Origin: Nemertoderma westbladi
Lineage: Eukaryota; Xenacoelomorpha; Nemertodermatida; Nemertodermatidae
NCBI GenBank assembly: GCA_032718475.1
Contig: JAUCBJ010005146.1
Location: forward strand, 1-21,967
Reading direction: 5' to 3'
Length of the DNA stretch: 21,967 bases
Both the position numbers and the translations under genes were made by a program. This document shows positions 19,365 to 21,967 of this stretch, one piece after another (within the stretch, counting starts at the first letter, position 1; every line of letters starts with the position of its first letter). The notes below the pieces were generated by a model. It saw nothing but the letters and a program-made list of their open reading frames with translations. It was not told the origin of the DNA and ran no database searches.

Positions 19365-19975
19365 TTTAGTATTAATTGGATAAATAAATTGTTGTATTAA
19401 TAAAAATTACCAATGAAACTTTCTATTTTTTTATATTATAATGATCAAGACATGCTTGGAGTCAAAAAACTTGTTTTCATGAATGGGATAGAGTAACAAA
19501 CATCCTTTGTTAAAGGTAATAATATTTAGTATTAAATAAATAATTAAATATAATTTATATTAAAAGCCACCCATGAAACATTCTAATTTGTTATATTATA
19601 TTTATCGAGACATGATTAGAGCAAAAAAAACTTGTTTATATGAATGGGGTAACATCCTTTGTTAAAGGTAATAATATTTAGTATTAAATAAATAATTAAA
19701 TAGCATTATATTAAAAGCCACCCATGACATTTTAAATTTTTTTATTTTTTGTACAATGTGACAGCAATGGAGCAAAATAAATCTGTCAATTTGTTTGGGG
19801 GAGTAAGTGATGAAATTTAGTAATATGATTAGTATTAAATAATTACTTAAATAGTATTAATTTAAAAAGCCACCCATGAAATATTTTAATTTTTGTCAAT
19901 TTTTACATTAGGGGACCAACTAAGCTCAAAAAACTTATTTTCATGAATGGGGTCCAACCTTTGCCAAAAACCAAG
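19365..19975. repeat. Satellite-like tandem repeat, unit 151-160 bp
   Basis: Four tandem units begin TTTAGTATTA at 19365, 19525, 19677 and about 19828. Each carries, in order, an AT-rich AAATAAATAATTAAAT segment, GCCACCCATGAAA, a GACATG or similar segment, AAAAAACTTGTTTTCATGAA, TGGGGT and CCTTTGTTAAAGG. The second and third starts are the most alike and the fourth is the most diverged. No reading frame spans it. Confidence 0.85.
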
Positions 19976-20280
19976 TTAAGCCCCACTGTGGTCCCATATA
20001 TCGATCACTTCCAATCCGACTACGAAGAAATTATTCAAGAGTATTTTCATTGAGGCGCACATACAATTCAAGTTGTCCCTCCCATTTTTTCTTGGACAGG
20101 ACGAGACGCACAACACATTCGACTCCCGTTGCCTGGATGTGGATTGTTCGCATCTAGGCAATCCTGATGCTGATGCACTTCTTTTCATATTGACTTGGGC
20201 GTAAGCTAAGATCAAATCTTTGACGTTGACAATCTGGAGTTACAATTATATTGATTACAAGAACATCTGTACTAAATCGT
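19976..20280. other. GC-richer single-copy patch, possible coding remnant
   Basis: After the tandem array, composition becomes more balanced. On the plus strand a frame reads VVPYIDHFQSDYEEIIQEYF up to a stop near 20055, and another plus frame then reads LPFFLGQDETHNTFDSRCLD. On the minus strand a 79-codon frame (19976-20215) is open. The plus reading looks more protein-like but is broken. I cannot identify either. Confidence 0.25.
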
Positions 20281-20506
20281 TAAGCAGTAAAAGTACCGGT
20301 AGGCCCATTCGACTATTATGTAGTGTTCTAGAATGTAAGTTATTGTAGCCATAGGAGCTCTCAGTCCAGTCCGTGGGAAAAGACCGTTTAGGGTTCGCTA
20401 CAGTATACAGTATCTATGGATTCTACATAGTTTTTTTTAATGATAAGTGACTAAATGTCGCAGCATAGCGGAAGTAATGCATCAACAAAATACTTGCCTA
20501 TAGTAC

Positions 20507-20869
20507 ATGTACATACAATATGACATACACCTTGCAATAACCGCACACTACAGGCGGGAGTTTAACGCGAGCTTAAAGAAACACAACTACATAGAGTATG
20601 TGGGAGATTCCAGTGTGAAGTGTCTCGCCTGCGCCCCTTTCATTTACGGCGAGATCGTAGGAGACATTCCTGTCAAATGTTTCACCCTGGAGCCCCTGAG
20701 AGCGACAGATCAATGGAGCTTGCTTTCTAACAACGGGAAAAGGGGTAACGACGATTATAAGAAAGATATCGGCGGTGTACCTACTATTCGGAAACGGGGA
20801 TCCATCGATTTTTTAAGTAAAAAAATATGCAATGGTCGGTGTAAAAAGGTAGTTGAAATTTTACTGTAG
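20507..20869 (+). CDS. Hypothetical open reading frame or exon
   Basis: A 120-codon frame in a stretch clearly GC-richer than its flanks (about 20545-20800), which suggests real coding sequence. The translation has two CxxC-like or spaced cysteines (VKCLACAP, VKCFTLEP) sharing a repeated 'GD-x-x-VKC' pattern, and a basic, polar C-terminal half (KRGNDDYKKD, TIRKRGS). No signal peptide, membrane segment or known domain is evident. The first 15 codons lie in less coding-like sequence. An AG at 20550-20551 after CACTACAG could be an acceptor, and a GTAAAAA at 20816 or GTAGTTG at 20850 a donor, so this may be one exon of a spliced gene. Function unknown. Confidence 0.35.
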   Translation: MYIQYDIHLAITAHYRREFNASLKKHNYIEYVGDSSVKCLACAPFIYGEIVGDIPVKCFTLEPLRATDQWSLLSNNGKRGNDDYKKDIGGVPTIRKRGSIDFLSKKICNGRCKKVVEILL

Positions 20870-21293
20870 TTTGAAATTTTTTGTCAGTCTGGTAAAGAGA
20901 ATCATTGTACTGTAATGCTATGTACTGTAATGTAATGCTATATGAAACAAAATCAACCTGTAATAGGAAGGGTGGTAATTTTAACCTGGTTCCTGGTTGT
21001 GCCCCAGAGTGCCTTACATAACTACTACAGTTAGCCTTCTACTGGCCTACAGACACTTTGATACAAACGATGGACACCGTTTTATCACCAATGAGCCACC
21101 AGCGTACCTATACCTGGCGGGAACACGTTAGGCGTACGTTGCTAGTGTACCCTACTTGTGTACCTGCTCTCGTAATGGCGTGCTCGTGTCTTATTTGTGT
21201 ACTTGTATCTTGTACTTGTACCTTGTGCTCCCGTAGGAATATGAAGGGGTACCGCGGGTTCTGCCGGAACCAAAACAATACTGTTCTAAAATT

Positions 21294-21312
21294 TTATTTG
21301 GCGCCCAGCGTG
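21294..21312 (+). other. Possible LTR-retrotransposon primer-binding site
   Basis: The text ATTTGGCGCCCAGCGTG resembles the primer-binding site that follows the 5' LTR of many Ty3/gypsy-like and BEL elements (TGGCGCCC, complementary to the 3' end of a tRNA such as tRNA-Lys). The A/T-rich TTCTAAAATTTTA before it could be the LTR end. No gag-pol frame is visible downstream to 21967, and no second LTR copy can be checked, so this would be a fragment. The 98-codon frame at 21058-21354 crosses the site and is not called as a gene. Confidence 0.3.
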
Positions 21313-21359
21313 TCACTACTTCTACCCTCAATCACAGGTCTTACACTTGGGTAGCAAGG

Positions 21360-21893
21360 CATCAAACGCTGTCTAACCTTTTGGCGGTGGGCGAAGAATT
21401 ACGAACCGAGATATGTGGGTGGTCTCCTCTACATTCCGCCGATGTTCCTGTCTATTGCCGCGGTCCGACTTTAGCCTGCCATCTGTCCCCTTTATTTGTG
21501 TTCACCGTGGTGAAGCATATTAAAAGACAGATTTAAGAATAGTTCTAACTTTATTTACAAGTAAAGCAATATTAAGTTCTAATATTACAAACAACTAAAA
21601 CTTGATTGATTGAGAGAGAGATTGATTTATAGAGATATAGATTTATAATAATATTGATAACTAATAATGAACAAACGCACCTTTATATAGCAAATCAGTG
21701 CTTCCAAACAATCTAGATGGTTCTATATGTTCTACTACGTTTTAAAGATAATCATTGGTCCAGCTAATCTGTAACTCACACGACATTGGTTACTGACAAT
21801 AACTGCAATCAGATTGATCCAGATACTTTGAACAGATACAAATTAATCGTAGCGGTTAATTTAAATAAGTTGAAATTATTACAAAAAATAATT
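21360..21893. other. Intergenic or repeat-derived DNA, no gene seen
   Basis: The stretch 21360-21530 is GC-richer without a usable frame, then AT-rich with a GATTGATTGAGAGAGAGA simple patch near 21603. The part from 21700 may be the body of the SINE whose head follows on the minus strand, but nothing confirms this. Confidence 0.4.
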
Positions 21894-21965
21894 TGCACCT
21901 GCTAGGATTTGAACACGGTATCTATCGAATGGCTGTCCAACGCATAACTGACTGTGCTAGGCTTG
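21894..21965 (-). mobile_element. tRNA-derived SINE head
   Basis: On the minus strand the order is TAGCACAGTCAGTTATGCG (A-box-like, matching the TRGCNNAGTNGG pattern), then about 25 bases, then TGTTCAAATCC (B-box-like, matching GGTTCGANTCC). These are the two internal RNA polymerase III promoter boxes at tRNA-like spacing. The arms do not form a good acceptor or anticodon stem, so it is not a functional tRNA gene. It is a SINE head or tRNA pseudogene, and it may be cut by the window edge. Confidence 0.6.
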
Positions 21966-21967
21966 GG

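Noticed and set aside
21894-21965. Functional tRNA gene
   Set aside because: A and B boxes are present, but the acceptor and anticodon stems do not pair, so a SINE head or tRNA pseudogene fits better.

Overview
The window is AT-rich eukaryotic DNA, almost certainly from an animal (metazoan), and it holds one clearly recognisable protein gene. That gene is an uninterrupted 2,248-codon reading frame (9097-15843, plus strand) that I recognise as spatacsin (SPG11). Spatacsin partners spastizin (SPG15/ZFYVE26) and the AP-5 adaptor complex on late endosomes and lysosomes. The surroundings suggest a repeat-rich invertebrate, probably marine: LINE reverse-transcriptase relics, a tRNA-derived SINE head, many fold-back or terminal-inverted-repeat elements, ACAGACAG repeats, and frequent TAGGCCTA and TACAGTA palindromes. 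I cannot name the phylum from the sequence alone.

Layout. Positions 1-2030 hold C-homopolymer tracts, one arm of a dispersed repeat family, and a minus-strand patch that looks like decayed or exon-fragment coding sequence. Positions 2255-5199 are bounded by a 57-bp inverted repeat (56/57 matching) built from the palindrome TACGCGTA. Nested inside is a second inverted-repeat element (3130-4931, TA flanks, 30-bp ends with 28 matches) packed with ATTCGTA motifs, and inside that a third fold-back (3728-3943) with a C15 loop. Positions 5240-7382 are framed by a 13-bp perfect inverted repeat and include the second, inverted copy of the repeat seen at 383-562. A degenerate LINE C-terminus (minus strand) follows at 7416-7857. 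Positions 7858-9096 are non-coding DNA upstream of the gene, with a TAGGCCTA cluster and a possible 5' UTR splice acceptor.

The SPG11 frame begins at a strong-context ATG nine bases after an in-frame stop. It ends in TAA, with an AATAAA signal 25 bases on and a run of 27 G just beyond the expected cleavage zone. Downstream (16.1-22 kb) is repeat territory: a palindromic ACAGACAG fold-back, an 18-bp perfect inverted repeat with a third copy 1.5 kb away, a roughly 20-bp minisatellite, a 150-160-bp tandem repeat, an unidentified GC-richer open reading frame, a possible LTR-retrotransposon primer-binding site, and a SINE head at the edge.

The two most notable points are the intron-free coding region of a gene that has about 40 exons in humans, and the nested 'Russian-doll' of inverted-repeat elements with palindromic arrays at 2.2-5.2 kb. 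I found no operon or other multigene system. The apparent small ORFs elsewhere are mostly chance or repeat-driven frames.
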